DNA of 42,114 nucleotides from Bacillota bacterium. GTDB lineage: Bacteria > Bacillota > Clostridia > Acetivibrionales > Acetivibrionaceae. The notes beneath the pieces are model-generated. The model searched no databases and had not been told where the DNA came from. It saw only the letters and a program-made list of their open reading frames with translations. The stretch spans positions 1 to 42,114 of the forward strand of contig JAEWSG010000185.1 in assembly GCA_023398495.1 (NCBI GenBank), in the 5' to 3' direction. Shown piece after piece: positions 25,368 through 36,200 of this stretch (the first letter of the stretch is position 1; the number at the start of each line of letters is the position of its first letter). The translations under genes were made by a program, and so were the position numbers.

Positions 25368-26186
25368 TTATTTCTTTATACCTTTGAGTATGTACAAAGT
25401 TGGATGCAACCCGTATTCTATACCATACCGTACCTGTTCTACCAGTCTGTCCTGTGGTATAACGGCTCCTATATCAATAACATTCTTACTTACATAATCC
25501 TGATAATTCAATGCATAATCTTCAAATAATATCCTTCCGTCATCAAGTTCCTTACAGTATTCAATATCTAACATCCCCGTACTGTCTATCAGAGAATACC
25601 ACCACTCGGGAGAATGGTAATTCGAACAACAACCATCCCATACATTCCAATCCCAGTCAAAATTATACACTTCAGGAATAACGTCATAATCAGGTTCTCT
25701 ATTAAAACACTCGCTGCCTATACAAAGTGTTCCTCCTTTTTTCAATGTACCTAGCAGTCTCTGTAAAAAATCCTGATCCCCTCCAAACAAAAACAGTGAA
25801 TTCATACAAAAGATAGCATCAAAATAGTTTTCTGCAAATGGCATAATTTTTGTTATGTCAAACTGTAGCGGAATAATTTTATCTAGTCCTTCCTCTTCAT
25901 TAGCCTTCTTTGCCAATATTTGAGGCGAGTTCCAAAAATCCACTGCAATAATGGTTATATTAAATTTTTTTGCAAGAAATAGAGCCTCAGTGCCCAATCC
26001 ACAGCCAAGGTCAAGAATCACTCCGCCTTTTTTTAAGTTCATCAGCCTAGCCATTTTAGATACAAGGTATAAACCTCCACATCCGATGAAGCCCTCATAT
26101 ATCTGCTTTCTGCTATAACCTTTCAATTCAGGGTACGCCTCAGTGTCAATATTTCTAAACCCTGTCATCTTTTCTTTGTAATCCAT
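25368..26186 (-). CDS. SAM-dependent methyltransferase, class I
   Basis: A 272-residue protein with a Rossmann methyltransferase core: motif I VILDLGCGLGTE (57-68), motif II AVDFW (81-85), then QFDITKIMPF and a motif IV-like FDAIFCMNSLF. The C-terminal half holds several Trp and Tyr residues and probably binds the acceptor substrate. The acceptor (small molecule, lipid or protein) cannot be inferred. Upstream lies HelD, 90 bases away on the same strand; co-transcription is possible but no functional link is evident. Confidence 0.85.
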   Translation of the reverse strand: MDYKEKMTGFRNIDTEAYPELKGYSRKQIYEGFIGCGGLYLVSKMARLMNLKKGGVILDLGCGLGTEALFLAKKFNITIIAVDFWNSPQILAKKANEEEGLDKIIPLQFDITKIMPFAENYFDAIFCMNSLFLFGGDQDFLQRLLGTLKKGGTLCIGSECFNREPDYDVIPEVYNFDWDWNVWDGCCSNYHSPEWWYSLIDSTGMLDIEYCKELDDGRILFEDYALNYQDYVSKNVIDIGAVIPQDRLVEQVRYGIEYGLHPTLYILKGIKK

Positions 26187-26275
26187 TTTATCTCTCCCAA
26201 AGAAGTTTGTAGCATTTACTCACATCAGTCCCCATTATATACCAATGCTGCTGTACATTCAACGAAAATCATCGA

Positions 26276-28570
26276 TTATATCTCCACATTGTCGAGCAGG
26301 GGTGACCTCTGACCCTGATAATATATGCACAGCTTATGCAGTGCTCTTGTCATTGCTACATATAAAAGCTTAATGTCCAGTTCATCCTCGCTGTACATAT
26401 CACTACCTGCATCTGCAAGCATTACAACATCAAACTCCAATCCTTTTGTAAGGTAGGAAGGTACAATGAGAGTGCTACTTTTATATTCTTCTTCTTTACC
26501 GGTTATCATATTCAAGTCATCTATTTTGCCTTTCAGAAGTTTATACATATTCTGGCAGCCTTCTACAGTTTTACAAACTATAGCAGCCGTTTTAAAGTTC
26601 TCACTCCTATAGTGTTTTATCCTTTCACAAATGCCGTCTGCAATTTCTTTTGTGCTTCGCTTTTCTATTATCTCTACTTTATCGCCATGCCTTATAACGG
26701 GTTTTGCAAGTACTAACCCTAAGTCTTTTATTCTGCTTATTACCGTATTTGCTGCACTCATTATCTCTACTGTAGTTCTGTAACTTTCTTCCAGTGTCAG
26801 AAAACCACACTTCTGACCTTCAAAAACATCATCCACAACATCCTTCCAGGTCTTTATGCCTCTATAGGAATGAATGCTCTGGCACAGGTCGCCTAATATG
26901 GTAAATGAACTGTCTTTCACAATCTTTTTGAGCACGTAAAACTGAAATGCACTGAAATCCTGTCCCTCATCGATTACAATATGCTTAACAGGTATTTTTT
27001 CATCCATACCATGTATCAGATACTTTATGTATATTATTGGTGCCAAATCTTCAATTTCCAGCATACCTGATTTCAAGGTGTCCATTGTATGCTTTCTTGT
27101 GTACTCAATCAAATCCTTTTCAGCCTTGCCGTTAAGAAATCTGTTAAACATCTCATCATCATTTATCAACTCAGAATAATACTCGTATGGACTAAACTTT
27201 GATATCTTCTTAATGTATTCATTTACAGCACTTTTTGCATAGCTCTCAATTTTACCTACTACAGTATCCCTTTTTTCTATTGCCTCAATTATCAGCTTCT
27301 GCCTCTCGTCACTATCTTCCATGATGTCCTTAAGATTTTGTATTACTTTATCACACTGTTCGTTAAGGTTATTTATTATAACGTCCTTTTTTTTCTTTAA
27401 TCTATTGGAAAGGTATTTCTTTATTTCGGAGATACGGTGAACAATAGGCCAGTTTTTATACTGTTTGAGAAACAAATCGTTTATCTCTTCGTATTTAAAT
27501 ACTACTATATTTGCAATTTTGAAATGCTCCTTAGGAATAAATGAACTCTCTACGTGCTTGACATAATCGTCCATTACCTCTTTATACTTCATTGATGCTT
27601 TAAACTCGGAACACTTCTTCAAAATGCTGTTTGCTTCTATCTGCTCGTTTGTCACGTTGTGGTTTACAAACTTAGTAAGCTTCTCAAAGGTATCCTTCAG
27701 TTTAAACTTTTTGCCTATCAATTCCATAGCAAACTCTTCAAAAGTGGTCTGTTTAACTCTTTCTACTCCAAGTTCCGGCAAAACTTCAGAGATGTAATTC
27801 AGAAAAAGTTTGTTAGGTGCAATAATCATGAAATTTTCCGGTTCAAATGACTTTTCGAAAATATACACAAGATATGCAATCCTGTGAAGTGCAATTGTTG
27901 TCTTTCCACTTCCTGCAGCTCCTTGAACAATCAGAGGCTTCCACATATCAGCTCTGATTATTTTGTTCTGTTCAACCTGGATTGTAGATACAATCTCCTT
28001 AAGCCTATTGTCGCTGTTTGCACCCAGATAAGTTTGCAAGAACTCATCATTGGTTGTTATGTCTATATCAAATATCTCCTGCAAAATACCCTCATTGATT
28101 GCGAACTGCCTTTTTAATGTAAGCTCACCTTTAACGTTACCTCCAGGACACCAATAATCAGCTTCCCCTATTCTCCCTTCATAGTACAAGTTGGCTATTG
28201 GTGCACGCCAGTCAACAATAATCACCTCCTGGTCTTCATCCCGCATAAGTGACATCTTACCGATATATATGTTTTCTTTTTTATTGCTGTCCGTCTCCTT
28301 AAAATCTATCCGTGCAAAATAAGGTTTGCTTTTTGCCACCAAAAGATTCCTAAGTCTCAGAGCAAGTGTGTCTCTAATTGTCGTGTTAATCATAAGATCA
28401 ATGTAGCTTTGGCTGTTTTCTGAAGTAAAGTGCTTGCTTACATTATCAATATCACTGTCCAACCGTTCCTTTTTCTTTAAAGTCGATTCAAGGCTCTTTT
28501 CGACATACTCAAGTGTATAATTGCACCTCTCCAGTTCTTCCTTGTAGGACGCGTGGTTTTCCGCAGCCAT
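26276..28570 (-). CDS. helD: HelD-type RNA polymerase recycling ATPase
   Basis: A 764-residue UvrD/Rep-type superfamily 1 ATPase of the HelD group. In Bacillus HelD enters RNA polymerase channels and frees stalled enzyme from DNA. An N-terminal coiled coil (about 10-48) fits the arm that enters the secondary channel. Walker A (GAAGSGKT) is at 217-224, with the Walker B-like VIDEGQD, GDLCQS, SYRTT, KGLEFDVVML and YVAMTRALHKL motifs following in the expected order. Length matches the Firmicutes HelD class. The lack of nuclease or Cas4-like domains argues against RecB-type repair helicases. Start ATG 28570 is preceded by GGGAGGT. Confidence 0.9.
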   Translation of the reverse strand: MAAENHASYKEELERCNYTLEYVEKSLESTLKKKERLDSDIDNVSKHFTSENSQSYIDLMINTTIRDTLALRLRNLLVAKSKPYFARIDFKETDSNKKENIYIGKMSLMRDEDQEVIIVDWRAPIANLYYEGRIGEADYWCPGGNVKGELTLKRQFAINEGILQEIFDIDITTNDEFLQTYLGANSDNRLKEIVSTIQVEQNKIIRADMWKPLIVQGAAGSGKTTIALHRIAYLVYIFEKSFEPENFMIIAPNKLFLNYISEVLPELGVERVKQTTFEEFAMELIGKKFKLKDTFEKLTKFVNHNVTNEQIEANSILKKCSEFKASMKYKEVMDDYVKHVESSFIPKEHFKIANIVVFKYEEINDLFLKQYKNWPIVHRISEIKKYLSNRLKKKKDVIINNLNEQCDKVIQNLKDIMEDSDERQKLIIEAIEKRDTVVGKIESYAKSAVNEYIKKISKFSPYEYYSELINDDEMFNRFLNGKAEKDLIEYTRKHTMDTLKSGMLEIEDLAPIIYIKYLIHGMDEKIPVKHIVIDEGQDFSAFQFYVLKKIVKDSSFTILGDLCQSIHSYRGIKTWKDVVDDVFEGQKCGFLTLEESYRTTVEIMSAANTVISRIKDLGLVLAKPVIRHGDKVEIIEKRSTKEIADGICERIKHYRSENFKTAAIVCKTVEGCQNMYKLLKGKIDDLNMITGKEEEYKSSTLIVPSYLTKGLEFDVVMLADAGSDMYSEDELDIKLLYVAMTRALHKLCIYYQGQRSPLLDNVEI

Positions 28571-28702
28571 AATTCATGTACCTCCCATGTAATATTGCTC
28601 GCTGATTTAATAGGAATTTAATTATATTTGAAAGAATGAAAAAAATAAAGGTTTATATTTGAAAAATATGATAATAAATTTTTCTGTAAATTCATCAAAC
28701 AA

Positions 28703-28739
28703 AAAGGCCTGATCCATATAACTCAGGAATCAGACCTTT
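28703..28739 (-). terminator. Terminator of the DUF4015-type gene
   Basis: On the minus strand AAAGGTCTGAT pairs with ATCAGGCCTTT with one mismatch, followed by TTTTTG. It lies about 70 bases after the stop of the lipoprotein gene at 28809. Confidence 0.8.
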
Positions 28740-28808
28740 ATAATATTTTTTATTTTCGTCTGCCTACTTCACAGATGCCATTCATTAAGATACCAACATT
28801 TATATCAA

Positions 28809-30020
28809 TTATTCCTTCTTAAAAGCTCCCTCTCTATACTTGTTCATAGGATCCCACAAGAACCACTCTTCATATCCCGCATCATAAACAGCCTGTATCT
28901 GCTGCCTTACCTGCTCATCTTCATAGTACTGCCAATTGCCATTTCCGATCCATGTAGCAGAAAAATCCTGTAAATAGGTTCTTAGTATAGGTTTGTGTCC
29001 TTCAACTTTTTCATACCTTGCCTTTGCCTTCAATAGTGTATTTTTAATTACTCCATAAGGATCTAAATCCGGTTTTGGGAATTTGACATTGTTGATAATC
29101 TGTCCATTGGCGTAGTGTGATGGATAAGCCATCGGGCATAAATAATCAAGATTTTCACCAACATACTCAAAATATTGTCCTATTCCTTCAGTGTCACCAG
29201 GGCTCTCGAGAATAATTGCAAACACATCACCCGATATTATCGCATTAGGAAGCTGCTGTCTTGCATAAGCCAAAAAGTCATTTACAACTTCGTACAACTG
29301 TCTGTCATCCTTACCATCAAAAACCATCTGACTTTTTTTACCGTCAGGAAATCTTATATAGTCAAACTGAACTTCATCAAAACCTTTTGCAAGAGCTTCC
29401 TTTGCAAGATCTATATTATACTGCCATGCATCTTTGCTATAAGGGTTTACCCAATTCATTTTGTTATGAACATATAGTCCGCCTTCTGTATTCTTTATAG
29501 CCATTTCCGGCTTGTTTTTCGCCAGTATTGGATCTTTGAAACATACTATCCTTGCTATTGAATAGATATTATTGTCACGAAGTTTTTTTGTCATTTTTTC
29601 GATGTCATATAATGATTCAATAGCACCTATTTCAGATGCTAATGGTACTTCAGATTTATGGCTCACAATACCATAGTCGTTCTTAACGTCAATTACATAG
29701 CTGTTTATCTCTGTGGTGTTAGCCAATTCAATATAGTGATCAAGTCTTGATGCTGCTGATGAAGCAGTTAAATACAAACCCTTAGCCTTCACCCTTTTTT
29801 GATTAACATTCAAATTTTCCGGTGTACTTGCAGGCGTGCTTTCGGGTACCGCTTCATTGCTGGCACTTGGCTGTACTGCTGTAGCAGAAGGTGTAGCACT
29901 AGGTTGGTTTGATTCCCCATTTACAAGGGTTACTTTAGTTGAATTACATGCAAATAATGATAATGAAATTATACATAACAAAAGCGACAACGATATACTT
30001 CTTACAATGCCTTTTTTCAT
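28809..30020 (-). CDS. Lipoprotein with a DUF4015 putative glycosyl hydrolase domain
   Basis: A 403-residue protein with a lipoprotein signal (SLFAC, Cys25), a Ser/Pro-rich linker (about 33-72) and a TIM-barrel-like domain from about 78 to 400. Conserved stretches are INSYVIDVKNDYG, IARIVCFKDP, FDEVQFDYIRFPDG, ISGDVFA, YLCPMAYPSHYANG and EEWFLWDP, which match the DUF4015 putative glycosyl hydrolase family. The acidic residues in FDEVQFDYIRFP are plausible catalytic candidates. Enzyme activity has not been shown for most members. It is anchored to the outer face of the membrane and may act on wall polymers. An RBS is present before the ATG. Confidence 0.88.
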   Translation of the reverse strand: MKKGIVRSISLSLLLCIISLSLFACNSTKVTLVNGESNQPSATPSATAVQPSASNEAVPESTPASTPENLNVNQKRVKAKGLYLTASSAASRLDHYIELANTTEINSYVIDVKNDYGIVSHKSEVPLASEIGAIESLYDIEKMTKKLRDNNIYSIARIVCFKDPILAKNKPEMAIKNTEGGLYVHNKMNWVNPYSKDAWQYNIDLAKEALAKGFDEVQFDYIRFPDGKKSQMVFDGKDDRQLYEVVNDFLAYARQQLPNAIISGDVFAIILESPGDTEGIGQYFEYVGENLDYLCPMAYPSHYANGQIINNVKFPKPDLDPYGVIKNTLLKAKARYEKVEGHKPILRTYLQDFSATWIGNGNWQYYEDEQVRQQIQAVYDAGYEEWFLWDPMNKYREGAFKKE

Positions 30021-30225
30021 AAGTATGAACCCCCATATTTATTTTTTTGAAGCTAAATAATAACAAGATATGCCTTTTAGATAATAATACTATATCAAAC
30101 ATATTTTTAAAGTACAATAGAAGTTTATGGACTTTTAATAAATATTTTTCTGTTTTGCATATAACACATTTTTAATAAGAATCATATAATGTCACAGAAT
30201 ATTTTTTCATAAGGAGACAAAAATA

Positions 30226-31185
30226 ATGTTTCCAGTACATATAGTCGGTATTGCTCTTGCTGGCAGAATGCTTATATCAAAGCAAAACGGAAATCCGGGA
30301 GAGCCAAAGAGGAAATTTCCTATAAAGCTGTTCTTCCCAACAAGAACCAACGTCTCCAAAGCTTTAAGCCCTATAAATCCACTCGAAAGTCTCGTTAAAG
30401 GGATAAACAAACAATTGTCCGGCATAATAAAACCACAGCCACGTGAAAGCTTTGATGAAATTGTGGAAAAATTTATACCACAAGACAGTGTTGTTTTGGC
30501 ACCCAAATACCCTTCACACTCTAAAAGTATTGGTTTTGCTGACTTAGACGGTGATTTACAGAATGAATTGATCGTATCCTTCAGGAATGCTAATGAAATC
30601 AAAACAATGATTCTAAAAAAAGAAAATGACACCTGGTATAAGGCTGCTGAAGTAGAAACTGAAGGATTTGAGAGTATTAACTACAGGGAATTTATAGATC
30701 TTACAGGCGAAGGAAAAAAACAACTGATAATAGGCTTCTCATCACAAGGCAAGGCTGCTGAGCTGCATGGCTACTCACTTGGTGAGAGTAGTCTTAACGA
30801 ACTGTTTACATTGAACTATAACAGGCTTCAGGTATTAAAAACACCAGGCAATGACAGGAATACCTCTGACGTCAGGCTCGCAATATGGAACAGGGAAGAT
30901 AGCGGAGCATACAATGTCGAGTTGCTTAAATGGAACGGAACACAGCTTGAAGCGATAAACGACGCAGGTACATATTATTCCGACAATGTTGTCCCCTATT
31001 GTTTGAGGAAAGTCAAAAAGGAACCTTATGTGCCGCAAAACTGGTATAACCTGACCGATTCGCTAGTCAAGGCAGGGTTGCTCAGAGATGCCCTTACGGC
31101 TATTGAAGTTGGTATGAGGTATGACTTAAGTCCGGAGCTAAGTGATAAATTTGCCGCATTGAAGGATAGAATTGAGAAAATATAA
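30226..31185 (+). CDS. Conserved-type protein with FG-GAP-like repeats, unknown function
   Basis: A 319-residue protein starting with a short hydrophobic segment (PVHIVGIALAGRMLI) that may be an anchor but is not a clear signal peptide. The middle part contains IGFADLDGDLQNELIVSF and FIDLTGEGKKQLIIGF, which resemble the Asp/Gly calcium-type repeats of FG-GAP/VCBS beta-propellers. The C-terminus (RDALTAIEVGMRYD) looks helical, TPR-like. AAGGAG (30211-30216) precedes the ATG. It is divergent from the DUF4015 lipoprotein gene, and convergent with the next lipoprotein gene. I cannot name its function. Confidence 0.75.
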   Translation: MFPVHIVGIALAGRMLISKQNGNPGEPKRKFPIKLFFPTRTNVSKALSPINPLESLVKGINKQLSGIIKPQPRESFDEIVEKFIPQDSVVLAPKYPSHSKSIGFADLDGDLQNELIVSFRNANEIKTMILKKENDTWYKAAEVETEGFESINYREFIDLTGEGKKQLIIGFSSQGKAAELHGYSLGESSLNELFTLNYNRLQVLKTPGNDRNTSDVRLAIWNREDSGAYNVELLKWNGTQLEAINDAGTYYSDNVVPYCLRKVKKEPYVPQNWYNLTDSLVKAGLLRDALTAIEVGMRYDLSPELSDKFAALKDRIEKI

Positions 31186-31204
31186 TTTTATACAGTGTGT
31201 TTTT

Positions 31205-31245
31205 CTAGTGCCTCGTAACAGAATTAATTTCTAGAGCATGCGAGG
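31205..31245 (+). repeat. Intergenic hairpin repeat, copy 4
   Basis: These 41 bases equal 9786-9826 exactly (CTAGTGCCTCG, then TAATTTCTAG, ending GCGAGG). The base stem is CCTCG with CGAGG; the outer GTG/CAC pairing of copy 2 is lost. It starts 19 bases after the stop of the preceding gene. Confidence 0.75.
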
Positions 31246-31255
31246 TAATGCCAGT

Positions 31256-31290
31256 AAAAAAGCCCGAAGGATGATCCCTCAGGCTTTTTT
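31256..31290. terminator. Bidirectional terminator
   Basis: AAAAAAGCC pairs with GGCTTTTTT, and inside it GGAT pairs with ATCC. A and T runs on both sides allow action on both strands. It lies between two convergent genes, only eight bases from the stop codon of the minus-strand lipoprotein. Confidence 0.88.
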
Positions 31291-31298
31291 ACAGTTTT

Positions 31299-33068
31299 TC
31301 AAATTTTACTCAGCAATTCAAGCAGTGTCGACTTTTCTTCACAATCGTCGCAATCGTTTAAGAAGTATATTAGTGACTCTTTCATATTTCCTTTCCTGTT
31401 TATATCGCTTTCTTCAGCAATTGATTCAACTATGCCATTGAGTTGTTTGTATTTCTCTTTCAGTATGATGGTACACTTTTCAGTTATATCCTTATTTTCT
31501 GGTGAGATTTCTGTCACGCCTCTTTCATCCGGAACATATTCGGATACAAAAGCAGACTTTTCATCATCCCATTTAAATACAACCTTCTTTGTCCCCTCCA
31601 CACTTATCTGTCCATATTCATCAGAATTATCAAGATTCAGCAAATAATACTTTGTAACGCTATAATCTACTGCCAGATTGGCATCACTACCATCTGTCAA
31701 TTTAATGCTGTTTGCTTTTAAGGAATAGCCTCCATAAGGTGGTTGAGAATAAACATCGTAGGGAAAGCTTATAACAAGTTTTTTACCTTGGTCATTCAAT
31801 ATATACCAGTCCTCAAAATATCTGGCTTCACCAGTCCCATATCCCTTACAGCTTTTACCGGCAATAAATATTTTATCTCCGACTTTTTCCAAACGATACT
31901 CAGTTCCAGCCTGTCTGCCTCCGAAATCTATATAATCAACATACTTATCCCCTTTAAAGCACAAAAGCCTCAAGTCAAATCCATTATAGAAACCTAACAC
32001 CTCATAAGGTTCACCCTTATTATCCAGATTTATTTTACGTTTTTCCAATTCTTGAGGTTCTCTTCCATACCAGTCTTCTATACCAAGGTTTTTACTGATG
32101 TATTCCATGTAATACGGTTTCTTTTCGTTAAATAGTGCTTCAATCTCATCCGGTTTCAAAACCTTTGACACTTTATTAGCATTAAAAACTTCATTAAAGC
32201 CCTTTACAAATTGCTCTTGGGCTTTGATATCAATTATCATCCTGTCGGTAAACAGCTGATAAGTCCCGGTTTTTTCAGCTAGCTCTATCAAGGTAACATT
32301 TGAAGCAGAAATAATTTCATTGTAATTATTTTGAGATTCAACACTTACATAACCATCAGGATATTCGATGATTATTGCTCTGCACTTTTTTAGCATATCC
32401 AGCCTTTGTTTCTCTATTTGGTCAAAGTCAAATACCCTTTTATTCTCCACAAGTTCAAATTTCTGACCGGAAAAGTTTAACTTCACAAAATCAAGTAATT
32501 TGGTTTGTACTTCGTATTGGTTTATCTTACTGCTTCCCATGTCACTCAGCTCTACTCTGACCGCTTCTTCAGGCATAGTAAGTTTTGCAGAAGCTTCAAT
32601 GTGCTGAGGGTCTAAAACAGTGCCTTCATAAAATTTCTCAACGTGTCTTTCTATCCAATCCTCAGCCTCATAAATTCCCTTTTCGATGACGGTATCACCA
32701 AGCATTACTTTCCTACTAACACTAACTGCTCTTGCAGCCAAATTAATTTTAAGAGCCGTCTCCCCGTTAATTAAGATTTCTGCCTCATAAGTCATCCCCC
32801 ATTGTTCATCGGTTTTTTTATATTTCATTCCGTTGAGAAAGCTGCAAAACTCTTTGATAATGCCATCTTTTATAAGGATTGTCTCATTGTTGGTACTTAA
32901 ATTTTTAATTTTTATACTGGATATTTCAATATCATCAAGTCTCATTACATCGTCCTGAGCCTTAGCTGTCATCGTAGGCTCTGTTTTACTGTCTGTTTGT
33001 TTTGTATTTTCATCACACGCTGTAAACAGCAACAGCCCAATTAGTGCTACAAGAACTATTTTTTTCAT
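31299..33068 (-). CDS. Large predicted lipoprotein, unknown function
   Basis: A 589-residue protein with a lipobox (LFTAC, Cys18) and no transmembrane segment after it. The N-terminal part resembles DUF-type extracellular lipoproteins built of short beta-hairpins, and a second region (about 330-490) has repeated bulky aromatics (YNGFDLRLLCFKGDKYVDYI and GEARYFEDWYILND). I recognise no family. It is exported and membrane-tethered. It stands alone between the terminator at 31256 and the restriction locus. A substrate-binding or sensing role is only a guess. Confidence 0.75.
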   Translation of the reverse strand: MKKIVLVALIGLLLFTACDENTKQTDSKTEPTMTAKAQDDVMRLDDIEISSIKIKNLSTNNETILIKDGIIKEFCSFLNGMKYKKTDEQWGMTYEAEILINGETALKINLAARAVSVSRKVMLGDTVIEKGIYEAEDWIERHVEKFYEGTVLDPQHIEASAKLTMPEEAVRVELSDMGSSKINQYEVQTKLLDFVKLNFSGQKFELVENKRVFDFDQIEKQRLDMLKKCRAIIIEYPDGYVSVESQNNYNEIISASNVTLIELAEKTGTYQLFTDRMIIDIKAQEQFVKGFNEVFNANKVSKVLKPDEIEALFNEKKPYYMEYISKNLGIEDWYGREPQELEKRKINLDNKGEPYEVLGFYNGFDLRLLCFKGDKYVDYIDFGGRQAGTEYRLEKVGDKIFIAGKSCKGYGTGEARYFEDWYILNDQGKKLVISFPYDVYSQPPYGGYSLKANSIKLTDGSDANLAVDYSVTKYYLLNLDNSDEYGQISVEGTKKVVFKWDDEKSAFVSEYVPDERGVTEISPENKDITEKCTIILKEKYKQLNGIVESIAEESDINRKGNMKESLIYFLNDCDDCEEKSTLLELLSKI

Positions 33069-33160
33069 GTCAATTCACCCTAACTCAAGTCGTTAATTGT
33101 ATATCTTGTATTTAATCGCCAACTTAATAAATGTAAAAATAAGCTTATAAAGAATTTCCT

Positions 33161-33194
33161 ATCAGTGTCATTATCGGTGACATCAGTGTCATTA
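33161..33194. repeat. 13-base direct repeat after hsdR
   Basis: ATCAGTGTCATTA is present at 33161-33173 and 33182-33194, 21 bases apart (two helical turns). It lies just downstream of the hsdR stop. It looks like a small tandem repeat; no function can be read. Confidence 0.45.
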
Positions 33195-33206
33195 GTTAAC
33201 GCATAT

Positions 33207-36200
33207 CTAGGCCACATCAGCATTCTTATTAATATCATCAATGACCTTACGTATCCCAATCCAAACACTCATATCATCAAATATCTCTGCTACGCTACCC
33301 ATTTCATTAAACGGTGCTTCTCCAAGAACGCTTAAATCCTTCATCATACCGTTCTTAACAACATAAGATACAATTCTTTTCACAAAATTAATCTGCATGC
33401 TGTTTAAATTAACATCCTCTAAATATTGTGAAAAGGCATCATTGGCAGCTTCCATTGAAAGCCCTACAACAGAACGCACCAATTCACCAAGAGGAGTATC
33501 TCCATACTCTTTCTCATAGTCCTGTTTTGTTCCAACTTCCTTCCAAAGAATTCTCTCTAATTCCGCAACATCGCTCTCTGTTAACGGTTTATTAGTTTTA
33601 ATCTTTGCAATCGCTAAAACATCTTCATGTTTCTTCAAATAATACTCTACCTTAGCTTTATAGTTTGCTAAATCATCATTTGAAAGATCGTACTCACGCC
33701 AATTTATAGAAATAATATCGTCTTTAAAATCCGTTATATAATTCACACGCTTGTCATGCTTGATATACTTCATCAAATCACGTAGTTTTGTCCTTATAGC
33801 CTCAAACTCATTGATTCCGGCATTGTCTATATAATCAGTATGCAGTAATTTTTCAATAAACTCCTTCTGAGCTGATATTTCAGGAATAGTAGCAAATCCA
33901 GCTAATGCTGATAACTTTTTATTCAAGTCAGTTCTTGCCTTTTTGTATTTCTTTCCTAACAAATAGGCTAATTCAAGTCCAAACATTAAACTGTCAAACC
34001 GAAGTGCTGAAATATCATCTTTGTCAGGAAGCACTAATGGTGCTATATGCTCTGCTAACTGCAAAGTCGTTTCGTAAGTCAAAGCATTATAATCTTCTAT
34101 TTTGCTATATCCATCTACATATTTCAAATGCTGCTTTACTGCAAAATTTTCTCGATTCAGTTCATTTACCGTGCCCACCAGATTTTGTACTAATTCTTTT
34201 CTAAAAGCTATCAAATCCTCTGTTTGGTATTCCAAGTCTTGTAATTTATATGCCAGCTCGACCTGTATATTAAATAGCCTTTCTTGCAATGAACCTACCA
34301 AACCGGTTTCTTTACCATTTTTGTTTACACCAAAAAAGTCAAACACCCCGCAGAAATCAAAAATATAGAAACGCTCTTTGTCTTTTCCGTCTATCAATCC
34401 CTGACAAAGTCTGGTTCCACGCCCTATCATCTGCCAGAACTTTGATTTACTCATGACAGGTTTAAAGAACACAAGATTTAAAATCTCAGGTATATCAATA
34501 CCAGTATCCAACATATCAACCGATATAGCTATTTGAGGCATCTTCTCAGGAGATGAAAAATCGTCAATCAAACTCTGAGAATAATTAGTATAATTATCAA
34601 TCACTCTTGCATAATGCTGTGGGTAATTGGGGTATTCCTCGTTCCATACTTTTAAAATTTCTTCAGCGTGGTTATGGTTTTTTGCAAATATAATTGTCTT
34701 TCCTATTTTATTTCCATAGTCCACTTTGAGGCCATAAGTCATAAGCGTATATAGTGCTTTACGCATTGTATCTTTGTTAAATAGCCATTCATTCAATGCA
34801 GAACTCTGAATTCTGTCGGGTAACGATCCATCTTCTGCCGTAAAGGTTTCTTCATACTCTTCCTTTTCTTCATCCGAAAGGCCATTATACGAAATGCCAG
34901 ACTGCATAAATTTTAATTCCGTATCAGCCACACAAAAATTCACTAAATATTCATCCTCTACTGCTTGTTCCAGTTCATATCCATGAGTTGGCACACCACC
35001 CTCCAATTCAAAAATACGATATGTACTTTTTTCAATTTCATCTTTTGGGGTAGCAGTAAGGCCTATAAGCATGGCGTCAAAATAGGTAAAGATATCTTTA
35101 TATTTATTGTAAATACTTCTATGAGCTTCATCCACTATAATCAAATCAAAATGTCCGCAGGTAAACAGCTTGCTTCCATCCTCATCCTTTGTATCGTCAA
35201 TACAGTTTATCATTGTTTGATAAGTAGAAAAAACCGCTCTAGCATTTACATTATCTTTTTCTTCACATAGGTTTGTAAGGGATAAATCGGGCAATAGATT
35301 GTGAAATGATCTTTTTGCCTGGGTAACAAGGCTAGTCCTGTCTGATAAGAAGAGCACATTTTTTACCCAACCGTGACGAATCAACACATCAACTATAGAA
35401 ATGGCCACCCTTGTCTTTCCACTACCGGTCGCCATTACAAGAAGTGCCTTTCTTCGATTCTGATCATCGAAGGTTTCACAAACAGCTTTTATAGCCGCTT
35501 TTTGATAATATCTGTCAGTGATAACATCTTGTATTTTGATATTATCCAATCGTGTCCTCATGGACATTATATTATATAACTTTTCCAAATCCCGTTTTGA
35601 ATATATTCCCGATACGGGCCTCTCCGGGTACCCTTCTTTCCCGTCTATCCAGATTCTCGTGTCAAAGCCGTTACTTAAGAATATAACAGGCCTGCGTTTA
35701 AATTTCTTCTCTAAATAATTTGCATAAAGAACCGCCTGCTGCCGTCCTTTTGAAACATCAACACAAGTTTTCTTAGCTTCTATAACAGCTAAAGGTCTGC
35801 CATCTTCGCCAAACAATACGTAATCGGCTTTTCCAAAATCGGAACGATTTGGCATTTCTTCGATCAGATATTCATCAATCCAATTCTTGCCACGTTCCCA
35901 GCCTGCATCAGTAAGCATTATATCAATGTATGCTTTACGTGTTGCAAATTCTGTTAATTCCAGTGGCTTTTGGACGTATGTATTTTCTCTGTCTTCTCTT
36001 CTGGCAGTTAACTGCTCTTTTAGATTGGCATTTTCTTTGATTAACTTTTCAACATCTACTTCTGGTATTTCCTTAATCTGCTCTAATTCTACCTGTTCAA
36101 GTAATTTCTCATTATAGGTATTCTCGGTATAGTCCTTAGCGTAGCAATATGCCACAAAATCCATGAATACAAATAAATTCTGTATGGCTAATTTAGCTTG

